This document shows positions 44,207-52,611 of a stretch of DNA of 64,000 nt, piece after piece. The notes below the pieces were generated by a model, which made no database searches, had not been told where the DNA came from, and was given only the letters and a program-made list of their open reading frames with translations. Both the position numbers and the translations under genes were made by a program. Source of the stretch: an uncultured Prevotellaceae bacterium. GTDB lineage: Bacteria > Bacteroidota > Bacteroidia > Bacteroidales > Bacteroidaceae. The stretch lies in NCBI GenBank assembly GCA_900318775.1, contig ONLY01000009.1, positions 98,771-162,770 on the forward strand, given 5' to 3'. Each line of letters starts with the position of its first letter. Position 1 is the stretch's first letter.

Positions 44207-44309
44207 AAATTGATAATTGGCAATTACCTACCGCGAAAAAAGTTGACAATTGACAATTAGCACCTTGAATGGCAAAATTGTCAGTCGCCAATTGCCAATT
44301 ATCAATTAT
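44207..44309. repeat. inverted AATTGATAATTGGCAATT arms in the tsaB/yicC divergent promoter region
   Basis: AATTGATAATTGGCAATT at about 44208-44225 recurs inverted at about 44290-44308, with extra GTTGACAATTGACAATTA units at 44242-44259 between. Each outer arm ends about eight bases from the -7 box of the gene on its side, in gap-free mirror alignment. Confidence 0.88.
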
Positions 44310-44315
44310 TTCTCT

Positions 44316-44323
44316 TACCTTTG
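44316..44323 (+). promoter_or_regulatory. -7 box of yicC-gmk promoter (TACCTTTG)
   Basis: TACCTTTG 21 bp upstream of the yicC ATG. It is the mirror image of the tsaB box. Confidence 0.82.
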
Positions 44324-44344
44324 TACCCAAAATCGAACGGAATT

Positions 44345-45220
44345 ATGATACAATCTATGACTGGCTACGGCAAATGTGTCGTAGAATATAATGGAAAGAA
44401 GATTCATGCCGAGTTGAAATCGCTCAACAGCAAATCGTTGGATTTAACGACTCGCATTGCGCCTATCTATCGGGAGAAGGAAATGGAAATCCGTCAGCTT
44501 ATCCAGCAAGGCTTAGAGCGTGGAAAGGCTGATTTTGTATTGTGGGTTGAAAAAGACCAGGCTTCCAATGCCACACCCATTAATTTGGCATTGGTGAGCG
44601 AGTATAAGCGCCAGATTGAGAAGATGCAGGCTGAGCTGCAATTGCCCGAGCCTGATGACTGGTACGCCACCCTCCTTCGTATGCCCGACGTATTGTCGCA
44701 CGTGGAGGTGGAAGAACTTTCTGCAGAGGAATGGGCACAGGCTCGTAAGGCTGTGGAGGGTGCCATAAGCGAGACCGTTGCTTTTCGTGAGCAAGAGGGC
44801 TTGGCATTGGCCAAAAAGTTCCAGGAAAAGATTGATAACATCGCCGCATTGCTGGCATCGATTGAGCCTTTTGAGAAGGAGCGCACCACTAAGATTCGCC
44901 AGCGCATTGTCGATGCGTTAGAGCAGCAGATTGGTGTGGACTATGACAAGAACCGTCTGGAGCAGGAGATGATATATTATATTGAGAAACTGGATATCTC
45001 TGAGGAAAAACAGCGTTTGAGCAATCATCTCCGCTATTTCATTGAGACCATGAAAGAAGGACGTGGTCAGGGCAAGAAGTTGGGTTTCATTGCTCAGGAG
45101 ATGGGACGCGAAATCAACACCACTGGCTCGAAATCGAATCAGGCTGAGATGCAGAATATCGTGGTGAAGATGAAGGACGAGCTGGAGCAAATCAAGGAGC
45201 AGGTGCTCAACGTCATGTAA
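44345..45220 (+). CDS. yicC: YicC family endoribonuclease
   Basis: A 291-residue YicC/YloC protein; family members are RNases linked to stationary phase and small-RNA turnover. It shows MIQSMTGYGKCVVEYNGKKI at the N-terminus, ELKSLNSKSLDLTTRI, and the C-terminal GKKLGFIAQEMGREINTTGS with NQAEMQNIVVKMKDELEQIK. The start is ATG 44345; the longer frame from 44321 begins inside the promoter. It lies 27 bp before gmk, a frequent pairing. Confidence 0.94.
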   Translation: MIQSMTGYGKCVVEYNGKKIHAELKSLNSKSLDLTTRIAPIYREKEMEIRQLIQQGLERGKADFVLWVEKDQASNATPINLALVSEYKRQIEKMQAELQLPEPDDWYATLLRMPDVLSHVEVEELSAEEWAQARKAVEGAISETVAFREQEGLALAKKFQEKIDNIAALLASIEPFEKERTTKIRQRIVDALEQQIGVDYDKNRLEQEMIYYIEKLDISEEKQRLSNHLRYFIETMKEGRGQGKKLGFIAQEMGREINTTGSKSNQAEMQNIVVKMKDELEQIKEQVLNVM

Positions 45221-45247
45221 TAGTAACTCTTCAATTTTCATCAGCTT

Positions 45248-45826
45248 ATGCAAGGAAAACTGATTATTTTTACCGCGCCTTCAGGTTCTGGCAAATCGAC
45301 TATTATCAATAGCATCATGGCAGATGGAGGGGCTGAAGCTCTCAATTTGCATTTTTCCATTTCCGCAACATCTCGTCCACCACGTGGACAGGAACAGAAT
45401 GGTGTGGAATATTTCTTCTTGACACCCGATGAGTTCCGGAGTAAAATTGCCAACAACGAGTTTGTGGAGTATGAAGAAGTCTATACCGACCGTTTTTATG
45501 GCACGTTGAAATCGCAGGTGGACAAACAGTTGGAAGCTGGCGAAAACATTATCTTCGATGTGGATGTGAACGGGGCCATGCGCATTAAGCAGCTCTATGG
45601 CAAGCGGGCATTGAGCATTTTCATCCAGCCGCCAAGCATTGAAGAACTTCGGAACCGTCTGGAGAAGCGTGCAACGGATGCGCCCGATGTGATAGAACAG
45701 CGCATAGAACGTGCTAAGTACGAATTGTCTCAGGCTGAGAAATTTGACGAAGTGGTGGTGAACGCAAATTTGGAAATTGCTCAAGTGGAAGCGTTGGCAC
45801 TTGTTGAGGATTTCTTGAACGAGTAA
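45248..45826 (+). CDS. gmk: guanylate kinase
   Basis: A 192-residue enzyme that phosphorylates GMP to GDP. The P-loop is FTAPSGSGKST, the GMP-binding part reads SATSRPPRGQEQNGVEYFFL, and the lid region is EQRIERAKYELSQAEKFDEV. The length is normal. It is cotranscribed with yicC and ends at a strong terminator. Confidence 0.97.
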   Translation: MQGKLIIFTAPSGSGKSTIINSIMADGGAEALNLHFSISATSRPPRGQEQNGVEYFFLTPDEFRSKIANNEFVEYEEVYTDRFYGTLKSQVDKQLEAGENIIFDVDVNGAMRIKQLYGKRALSIFIQPPSIEELRNRLEKRATDAPDVIEQRIERAKYELSQAEKFDEVVVNANLEIAQVEALALVEDFLNE

Positions 45827-45906
45827 ATAGAGAATTTTTCATGGTGCGTGTGGAGCACTACGTGCGCACCGTGTGCATTTGTTTTCACGCACCCTGCGTG
45901 ACTGAT

Positions 45907-45951
45907 TACGTGCACCCTGCGCATTTTATCTTGTGCAGGGTGCACGTTTTT
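45907..45951 (+). terminator. gmk terminator
   Basis: A stem of ACGTGCACCCTGC with GCAGGGTGCACGT (45908-45920 with 45935-45947), then a T-run. The segment 45840-45906 just before it carries several loosely related GTGCGCACC/CACCCTGCG words. Confidence 0.88.
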
Positions 45952-45990
45952 GAAGGTGCAAGGTGAATGAAATTTGCAGGACAAAGAGAA

Positions 45991-46040
45991 TGAAAGAAGA
46001 AGCCGTTCCTCCAACGCGGAGAAACGGCTTCTTCTTTTAA
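45991..46040. terminator. bidirectional terminator before nagB 3' end
   Basis: A 15-bp stem of AAAGAAGAAGCCGTT with AACGGCTTCTTCTTT (45993-46007 with 46023-46037). It serves the nagB operon on the minus strand. Confidence 0.85.
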
Positions 46041-46058
46041 TATGATGGGTGTGGAGGC

Positions 46059-46850
46059 TTATAAATTACCTCTTTCCTTGTCTAAGTAGTATTTGTATGT
46101 GCCTACAGTGAGCTCGTCGCAGGCTGCTTCGTCGCACACGACAATGGCGTGTGGGTGCATCTGCAGCATGGATGAAGTCCATTTGTGGCTGATGTCGCCA
46201 TCAATGCAGTGCTTGAGGGCACGCGCCTTGTTGTGTCCGTTGCAGACGAGGAGAACCTCCTTGGCGTCCATCACGGTGCCAATACCAACTGTGAGTGCCT
46301 GCTTAGGAACGAGGCTGAGGTCGTTGTCAAAGAAACGGCTGTTGGCATGGATTGTATCAGTGGTCAGCGTCTTGATGCGGGTGCGTGAAGTGAGCGAGCT
46401 GCCTGGCTCGTTGAATGCAAGGTGGCCGTCAGGACCGATGCCGCCCATGAAGAGGTCGATGCCGCCGGCTTCAGCAATGAGCTCCTCATAATGGTTGCAC
46501 TCGGCTACGAGGTCGTGTGCATTGCCATTGAGAATGTGCACGTTCTCTGGTTTGATGTCAATATGGCTGAAGAAGTTCTTCCACATGAAGCTGTGGTAGC
46601 TCTCAGGATGGTCTTCTGGCAGATTCACATACTCGTCCATGTTGAATGTGACTACATTCTGGAAGGAAATCTTTCCAGCCGTGTACATGTCAATCAAGTT
46701 GCTGTACAGTCCAAGAGGTGAAGACCCTGTGGGGCATCCGAGCACGAATGGCTTTTCTGGTGTAGGTTTGGCTGCAAGGATTTTGTTTGCCACATAATTG
46801 GCTGCCCATTTTGACAGGGCGGCATAGTCGGGTTCAATAATGACTCTCAT
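46059..46850 (-). CDS. nagB: glucosamine-6-phosphate deaminase
   Basis: A 263-residue enzyme that converts glucosamine-6-phosphate to fructose-6-phosphate and ammonia in amino-sugar catabolism. It shows VLGCPTGSSPLGLYSNLI, VTFNMDEYVNLPEDHPESYH (catalytic Asp region) and GGIGPDGHLAFNEPGSS. The length is typical. It lies 40 bp after thiL and is probably the last gene of the cca-GH105-lpxK-thiL-nagB transcript, although a separate promoter is not excluded. Confidence 0.96.
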   Translation of the reverse strand: MRVIIEPDYAALSKWAANYVANKILAAKPTPEKPFVLGCPTGSSPLGLYSNLIDMYTAGKISFQNVVTFNMDEYVNLPEDHPESYHSFMWKNFFSHIDIKPENVHILNGNAHDLVAECNHYEELIAEAGGIDLFMGGIGPDGHLAFNEPGSSLTSRTRIKTLTTDTIHANSRFFDNDLSLVPKQALTVGIGTVMDAKEVLLVCNGHNKARALKHCIDGDISHKWTSSMLQMHPHAIVVCDEAACDELTVGTYKYYLDKERGNL

Positions 46851-46890
46851 AATGATTCTTTTTTATGTGATTGTATATTGTTAGTAATAG

Positions 46891-47955
46891 TTATTTCTCT
46901 TTCAAGGCTTCCCAACCTTGTGCTTTCAGCGTGAATTCGGCACTGTCTCGTGTGATGAGGGCACAGCCTAAGCTCTCTTTGGTGATGTGGCCAATCAGCT
47001 TTACATCTTTCAGCTGCTCCACTTTGTCATGGTCAGCAATAGGAACGGTGAAAAGCAACTCATAGTCTTCACCTCCGTTCAGTGCGGCTGTGGTGAGATT
47101 CATGTTCATCTCTTCTGCCATAACTGCTGTTTGGTAGTCAATAGGGATGCGCTCTTCGTAAATGCGGCAGCCACAATGGCTTTGTGTGCAGATGTGAATC
47201 AGTTCGGAAGAGAGTCCATCGCTGATATCCATCATGCTGGTGGGCTGAATGCCTGCTTCGCGTAACTGCAAGATGATGTCTCGACGGGCTTCTGGCTTCA
47301 TTTGGCGCTCTAGCAAGTATTCGCGACCGCTGAAATCAGGTTGGGAGATGGCCATGCGCTCCGCATCGGTCTTGGCGGTCTCTATCTGGTTGTAATAGAC
47401 CTCTTTCTCTCGCTCCAGAAGCTGAAAGCCCATGTAGGCGGCACCTAAATCTCCAGTTACGCAGATGAGATCTGTCTCTTTGGCACCATTGCGGTAGATG
47501 GCTTTGCCTTTCTCTACCTCACCGATGGCTGTGATAGAAATGGCCAGCCCTGTGCGGGAACTGGTGGTATCACCTCCGACGATGTCTACTTGGTGTGCAT
47601 CGCATGCCAAACGGAGTCCTGCATAGAAATCTTCCATGTCTTCCACGCTGAAGCGCTTGCTTAAGGCCAGACTCACAGTGATTTGCTTAGGCATGCCCCC
47701 CATGGCATAGATGTCGGACAGATTGACCATCGCTGCTTTATACCCCAAATGCTTAAGAGGCATGTACGTGAGGTCGAAGTGGACACCTTCCATCAGCAGG
47801 TCTGTCGTGACAAGAAGATCCTTTTCGTTGCTATAATTCAATACGGCACAATCATCTCCTATGCCATAGCTGGTTTCTGGATTAATCGTCTCAATATGCT
47901 CAGTCAAATGCTTGATAAGCCCAAATTCTCCAAGAGTGGATATTTCTGTTGACAT
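46891..47955 (-). CDS. thiL: thiamine-monophosphate kinase
   Basis: A 354-residue kinase that makes thiamine diphosphate from the monophosphate. It shows YGIGDDCAVL, VTTDLLMEGVHFDLTYM, KAAMVNLSDIYAMGG, and ISDGLSSELIHI in the second half. All are typical of the PurM-like ThiL fold. It starts two bases after the lpxK stop, so translation is likely coupled. Confidence 0.95.
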   Translation of the reverse strand: MSTEISTLGEFGLIKHLTEHIETINPETSYGIGDDCAVLNYSNEKDLLVTTDLLMEGVHFDLTYMPLKHLGYKAAMVNLSDIYAMGGMPKQITVSLALSKRFSVEDMEDFYAGLRLACDAHQVDIVGGDTTSSRTGLAISITAIGEVEKGKAIYRNGAKETDLICVTGDLGAAYMGFQLLEREKEVYYNQIETAKTDAERMAISQPDFSGREYLLERQMKPEARRDIILQLREAGIQPTSMMDISDGLSSELIHICTQSHCGCRIYEERIPIDYQTAVMAEEMNMNLTTAALNGGEDYELLFTVPIADHDKVEQLKDVKLIGHITKESLGCALITRDSAEFTLKAQGWEALKEK

Positions 47956-47957
47956 AA

Positions 47958-48992
47958 TTAGTGTGTATGGTTGTTATTCACGCTTTTGCGTGAATGTTTT
48001 GTTACAAAATGCTTGATGAGTTGATTGAACTCTTCTCCTTTTCCATAGAGGACTTCAACCTCGATAGGGATGACTTGCAGATTTTTGAGCCCATGCAGGC
48101 GAGTGGCATCCTTTTCGGTCGTTATGATGGTACGTCCTGCGGCTCTGGTTTGTATGGCCTGAATGTCTTCATGTGTGAAATGGTGATGGTCTGGAAAACT
48201 CATTACATCAAATTGTGGCAGAAGCTTCTTGAGGTCATATACCATCTGTTCGGGTGAAGCGATTCCCGTTACCAGTAAGGGGTTCTCACCGAATTCGTCA
48301 AGATGGTCTGGATATTTGAAACTTGTGAAGTAGACCTTTTGCCAGTACTCGAGGTCAAGGCTTTGAATGATGCCGCGGCGCTCCATAGGAGTGATGTGGC
48401 GCGGACACTTGGTGATGAGTATGACATCTGCTCGTGTCTTGCCTGATTCCGGCTCACGCAATCGCCCTGCGGGTAAAAGCTTGTCAAAGTAAATGAGGCG
48501 GTGGTAGTCCATCAGCAAGATGTTGAGGCCTGCTTGCACGTACCGATGCTGGTATGCGTCATCCAGAATGATGACATCTGTGGCAGGCGTCACTTCTGGC
48601 TGCATGAGCTGCTGGATACCATTCCGGCGATTCTTGTCGACGGCCATATGGATGTATGGAAACTTGTGTTTCATCTGGAATGGCTCGTCACCAATCTCTG
48701 TCACGGGAGTATCTTCTTGAGCTAATTGATAACCTTTGGACTTGCGTTTGTAGCCCCGGCTGAGAACCGCAACCTGATGGTCTTTCGATAAAAGCCGAAT
48801 GAGATATTCGGTATGAGGGGTCTTTCCTGTGCCTCCTACAGTGAGGTTGCCTACACAGATAACAGGAATGTCGAACTTCTTGGATTTTAGAATACCCATA
48901 TCAAACATCAGGTTTCTGATGCTTACCACTAGGCCGTAGAGCCATGAGAGAGGCAAAAGCCAGTAGTTGATTCTGATATGGTCTCCTTCCAT
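47958..48992 (-). CDS. lpxK: tetraacyldisaccharide 4'-kinase
   Basis: A 344-residue membrane-associated kinase that adds the 4'-phosphate to lipid A precursor. An N-terminal hydrophobic helix precedes the unusual P-loop VGNLTVGGTGKTPHTEYLI. ILDDAYQHRYVQAGLNILL carries the catalytic Asp-Asp pair. The length is normal. It lies between the GH105 gene (6 bp) and thiL (2 bp). Confidence 0.95.
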   Translation of the reverse strand: MEGDHIRINYWLLPLSWLYGLVVSIRNLMFDMGILKSKKFDIPVICVGNLTVGGTGKTPHTEYLIRLLSKDHQVAVLSRGYKRKSKGYQLAQEDTPVTEIGDEPFQMKHKFPYIHMAVDKNRRNGIQQLMQPEVTPATDVIILDDAYQHRYVQAGLNILLMDYHRLIYFDKLLPAGRLREPESGKTRADVILITKCPRHITPMERRGIIQSLDLEYWQKVYFTSFKYPDHLDEFGENPLLVTGIASPEQMVYDLKKLLPQFDVMSFPDHHHFTHEDIQAIQTRAAGRTIITTEKDATRLHGLKNLQVIPIEVEVLYGKGEEFNQLIKHFVTKHSRKSVNNNHTH

Positions 48993-48998
48993 GTGAGT

Positions 48999-50114
48999 TT
49001 ATTTCATGTAACGGTAATATTCGCATGCGGCCAAGAGCCATGCACCTGTGCCAAAGGGCGCTTGTGACTGCGCATTGACCGTGCGGGTTGGGTCTGGTTT
49101 TTCACCGATAGGTTGTACATAACCAACACTGCCATCTGCTTGAAGAGCAGTCTCAGCGAGATATTTCCAAGCTTTGTCTATGACAGGTTTGTATTGCTTG
49201 GAAGGCAGAATACCGTTGTTAACACCCCAGAGAATTCCGTAGGTGAAGAAGGCTGTTCCTGACGTCTCATAGCCTGGCGCATCCTCGGGACACAGCATGG
49301 AACGGGTCCAATAGCCTTCAGGCTGTTGACACTTGGCAACACCTGCAGCCAACTTCTTGAAACGGTCCAGGTAGAAGGCTCTGTATTTGCTGTCCTTGGG
49401 CAGATCTTGCAGTACTTTTGCCAAACCGGCCATCACCCAGCCTGCTCCTCGTGCCCAAAATGATTTGCCTCCATTGCAAGCGGTCTTGACTTTTGGATAG
49501 ACGTATTTGCCATCGCGGTAATAGAGCTGTTCTTCTGTGTCGAAGAGAAGACTGTCTGTGTATTGATAGCATTCAAACTGCTTGTCAAGAAGCTTTTGGT
49601 CGTGTGTGATTGTATACAGCTTGCTAAAGATGGGCATGCCCATGTAAAGCGCATCTGCCCACCACCAATAATCCTTCTCTGGTGTGGTGGCTTGGTAACA
49701 CATCACTTCTAGGGCGCGCTCTAGACGCTCTGCCCGATGCTCCAGCTTGTAAAGGTCAATATAGACTTGGAAACATATTTGCCAATCTGCGAAAAGCACA
49801 TGGTTCATGCCTTCGCCATAAGTCTTGTATTGCCATTGGCTCTTGTTCTTCTGTGTAGCACCTTTCCAGTGGTTGTATTCAGCCCATTCGATGGCGTAAT
49901 CGAGGTAGCGCTGCTTGCCCGTTAACTCATATGCGGCTTGATTGCCGGTGAAGTAGGCTGCATTATCCCAAAATCCGCGACATTTGGCTGAGTTGTGGCT
50001 TTGCCAGTAGTCGTTGACTTTTTCAATGGTAGATAGAACGTCTTGCTTCGTTTGAGCAAGGGCTGTTTGTGCTGTCATGGCAGCACAAATCATCAGTGTC
50101 GATAAGAGTTTCAT
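48999..50114 (-). CDS. GH105/GH88-type unsaturated glucuronyl hydrolase, exported
   Basis: A 371-residue (alpha/alpha)6-barrel enzyme with a signal peptide (MKLLSTLMICAAMTAQTALA). It is related to unsaturated rhamnogalacturonyl hydrolases that remove the 4,5-unsaturated uronic acid left by polysaccharide lyases. Seen motifs include YGEGMNHVLFADWQICFQVY, WWWADALYMGMPIFSKLY (with the catalytic Asp) and WARGAGWVMAGLAKVL. A second ATG at 50120 is two codons upstream. Its setting between cca and lpxK, with no other pectin genes in view, is unusual. Confidence 0.9.
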   Translation of the reverse strand: MKLLSTLMICAAMTAQTALAQTKQDVLSTIEKVNDYWQSHNSAKCRGFWDNAAYFTGNQAAYELTGKQRYLDYAIEWAEYNHWKGATQKNKSQWQYKTYGEGMNHVLFADWQICFQVYIDLYKLEHRAERLERALEVMCYQATTPEKDYWWWADALYMGMPIFSKLYTITHDQKLLDKQFECYQYTDSLLFDTEEQLYYRDGKYVYPKVKTACNGGKSFWARGAGWVMAGLAKVLQDLPKDSKYRAFYLDRFKKLAAGVAKCQQPEGYWTRSMLCPEDAPGYETSGTAFFTYGILWGVNNGILPSKQYKPVIDKAWKYLAETALQADGSVGYVQPIGEKPDPTRTVNAQSQAPFGTGAWLLAACEYYRYMK

Positions 50115-50129
50115 ATGCATAGGTCTTAG

Positions 50130-51641
50130 TTAGTTGTTTTGTATGGTGAGTCCTAGCTTTTGTGCTTCTTCGATGAGGAGCTGTTTGGCTGGAGCGTACT
50201 CATTCGGTATCTTCCCATCTAAAATGGCATCCTTGATGAGGGTTTTCAGTACACCCACCTCGCGGCTTGGAGGAAGCTGGAACAACTGCATGATTTCTTC
50301 GCCAGAGATAGGGGGCTGAAAGTTCCTAATGCGGTCTTTCTCTTCTATTTCAACGAGCTTCGTGCGGACGGTGATGAAGTTTTCCTTGAACCGCTGTTTC
50401 TTTTGCTCGTTTTTAGAAGTAATGTCAGCCGTGCAAAGAATCATTAAGTCATCTATGTCATCGCCTGCCTCGAACAACAGTCGACGTACTGCGCTGTCTG
50501 TTACTTCTGCGTCCGCTATGGCAATAGGGCGCATATGCAGTTGAACGAGTTTTTGTACAAACTTCATCTTCTCGTTCATGGGCAGTTTCATCCGACGGAA
50601 AATATTGGGAATCATCCGCTCGCCAATGTCGTTGTGGTTGTGGAAGGTCCATCCTAATGTTGGATCGAATCGTTTTGATTTGGGCTTTCCTATATCATGC
50701 AGTAAAGCGGCCCAGCGCAGCCACAGCATATGGTCTTTCGTCGAATCCCACTTTCCATTGCCCACAGGCAGGTCGTCTGGATTGCTGGTGACTTTTGCTA
50801 CGTTGTCAAGTACTTCGAGCGTATGATAAAAGTTGTCTTTATGAGCCTTCCCGTTTCTGGTCTCTATGCCTTGCAGCTGAGCAAGTTCTGGAAAGATAAT
50901 TGGGAGTAAGCCGCTTCGTTCCAAATCGACGAAACCCTTTGAGGGGGTTGGAGATAGAAGAATCTTATTTAACTCTTCAGCAACGCGTTCTCCAGAGATG
51001 ATTCGGATTCGTTCCTTGTTCCGTTCAAGTGCATTGAAGGTGTCTTCTTCAATGTGAAAGTTGAGTTGGGTGGCAAAACGGATGCAGCGCATCATTCGCA
51101 AGGGATCATCACTGAAGGTAATGTCAGGGTCGAGTGGGGTCGTGATGTTCTTGTCCTCTAAGTCGTCTAAGCCATTGAAGGGGTCAACCAGTTCACCATA
51201 TCTGTCTTTGTTTAGACAGAGGGCCATCGCATTGATCGTGAAGTCGCGTCGGTTTTGGTCTTCTTCCAGAGTGCCGTCTTCAGTTACGGGTTTGCGTGAG
51301 TTCCGGTCGTAGCTTTCTTTGCGTGCGCCGACAAACTCAATCTCAAGGCTTTTGTGCTTGAGCTGGGCTGTGCCAAAGTTTTTGTAGATGGCAATATGTA
51401 CCTTCTTGCCAAGTTTCTTGCGTAACTTCTCAGCAATAGCAATGCCAGGGCGTTCCACCTGCTTCTTTTGATCCACTACCACAATGTCTATATCGCTAGA
51501 TGGACGTTCTAGATATAGGTCACGCACCCATCCTCCGATGATGTAGCAGTCTAACCCAAGTTCTTCCGCTGTGTCAGAAATGAGGCGGAAAAAGGGGTGG
51601 TCAAGTTGTGTCAAAATTTCTTTATGCGTCAGTATCTTCAT
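50130..51641 (-). CDS. cca: tRNA nucleotidyltransferase / poly(A) polymerase family protein with HD domain
   Basis: A 503-residue class II nucleotidyltransferase, predicted to add or repair the 3' CCA of tRNA. The head domain has YIIGGWVRDLYL and the catalytic SSDIDIVVV. RNA-binding motifs are RRDFTINAMALCL and SDDPLRMMRCIRFATQLNF. The C-terminal HD domain reads WAALLHDIGKPKSKRFD. The length fits the HD-containing Bacteroidota type. It is the first gene of the operon, with a TATCTTTG box at 51675-51682 on the minus strand. Confidence 0.93.
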   Translation of the reverse strand: MKILTHKEILTQLDHPFFRLISDTAEELGLDCYIIGGWVRDLYLERPSSDIDIVVVDQKKQVERPGIAIAEKLRKKLGKKVHIAIYKNFGTAQLKHKSLEIEFVGARKESYDRNSRKPVTEDGTLEEDQNRRDFTINAMALCLNKDRYGELVDPFNGLDDLEDKNITTPLDPDITFSDDPLRMMRCIRFATQLNFHIEEDTFNALERNKERIRIISGERVAEELNKILLSPTPSKGFVDLERSGLLPIIFPELAQLQGIETRNGKAHKDNFYHTLEVLDNVAKVTSNPDDLPVGNGKWDSTKDHMLWLRWAALLHDIGKPKSKRFDPTLGWTFHNHNDIGERMIPNIFRRMKLPMNEKMKFVQKLVQLHMRPIAIADAEVTDSAVRRLLFEAGDDIDDLMILCTADITSKNEQKKQRFKENFITVRTKLVEIEEKDRIRNFQPPISGEEIMQLFQLPPSREVGVLKTLIKDAILDGKIPNEYAPAKQLLIEEAQKLGLTIQNN

Positions 51642-51674
51642 ACGAGGTGAACTCTGGACAACTTTTTAATATTG

Positions 51675-51682
51675 CAAAGATA
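51675..51682 (-). promoter_or_regulatory. -7 box of the cca operon promoter (TATCTTTG)
   Basis: CAAAGATA on the plus strand, 33 bp upstream of the cca start. Confidence 0.7.
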
Positions 51683-51788
51683 AGGAAAAATGGAGAAAAA
51701 CATGATTTCTCTGTATGTTTTTTCTCGTTGAAGAAACGAAAAAGCAAAATAGCTTTCGGAATTGGTGCTGAAATTGTGCTTTTTGTGC

Positions 51789-51796
51789 TATCTTTG
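51789..51796 (+). promoter_or_regulatory. -7 box of the lipoprotein gene promoter (TATCTTTG)
   Basis: TATCTTTG 17 bp upstream of ATG 51814. Confidence 0.7.
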
Positions 51797-51813
51797 TGAC
51801 CAAAATTCAGTAT

Positions 51814-52395
51814 ATGAAAGAAAGCGTATATACAGTATTTGCCATCTTGGTGATTTCTTGCTCGTTAGCCATTACGTCTTGTCAGCATCAACCATCAGCT
51901 TTGGAACGTCGGAAGGCAGAGATTAAAGAAAGGGATTCAATCGAGTTGTCGAATGCTCGTGAGTCTTTGCGTGTAGCCGACAGCATCGCTACATTTAAAG
52001 CGTTCGAGGTAGAGGATTTGAAGAAACTGTTTGTCTTCGAGAAGCAGGAGAAGTATCAGACTATGGGTTACTATGTTTTGCCAGCTTATCAAGGAAGCAA
52101 GGAACGTTTCTCTTTCTTCCCTGAGGTTGAGGAAGGCGGTAAATTGCTGCTTGTTTCTATAGACAAGCGGAGGAAGTATTCGTTTGTTGAAGTGGATTTG
52201 AGCACAGGTGACTATATGAAGTTACTTCCGGAAGGTCTGACAGAAGCGCAGCGGAGAGATGTGGAACAGTGCCATCGGTTTGCTCAGGCCATATATGACC
52301 TTGCAACGGCACAGAAGCAACAAGAGAAGATGCGGATGAAAGTGCGGTTTTATGAAGAGAAGTCCTCTCGTAAGCACAAATCTTCTTCCATTTAG
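51814..52395 (+). CDS. unrecognised lipoprotein
   Basis: A 193-residue protein with a lipoprotein signal (MKESVYTVFAILVISCSLAI, lipobox ITSC with Cys24). A charged helix (ERRKAEIKERDSIELSNARE) follows, then a beta-rich middle (YQTMGYYVLPAYQGSKERFS) and a basic C-terminal helix. I do not recognise the family. The start at 51814 follows the TATCTTTG box; the frame to 51796 is upstream of it. The gene is monocistronic. Confidence 0.78.
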   Translation: MKESVYTVFAILVISCSLAITSCQHQPSALERRKAEIKERDSIELSNARESLRVADSIATFKAFEVEDLKKLFVFEKQEKYQTMGYYVLPAYQGSKERFSFFPEVEEGGKLLLVSIDKRRKYSFVEVDLSTGDYMKLLPEGLTEAQRRDVEQCHRFAQAIYDLATAQKQQEKMRMKVRFYEEKSSRKHKSSSI

Positions 52396-52550
52396 CCCTC
52401 TGCTTTTTCTGCTACAAAGGTTCTTGAGCCATCTAGAGTGATTCAAATGTCGTCCATCACAAAAGACGGCATCGGTTGGGCTTGAAGATTGAGAAGCGTC
52501 TCTTGTGATATATGCGTTTGTTCAGAATCTTTCGTTAGGGGTACGAACCC

Positions 52551-52595
52551 AAAGAGAGGGATGCACTTGAATGAAGTGCATCCCTCTCTTTCTTG
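52551..52595. terminator. bidirectional terminator between the lipoprotein gene and tsf
   Basis: A perfect 18-bp stem (52551-52568 with 52574-52591) around a five-base loop, A-rich on one side and T-rich on the other. It lies 20 bp beyond the tsf stop. Confidence 0.92.
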
Positions 52596-52611
52596 TATTG
52601 GAAGTCGTTTC

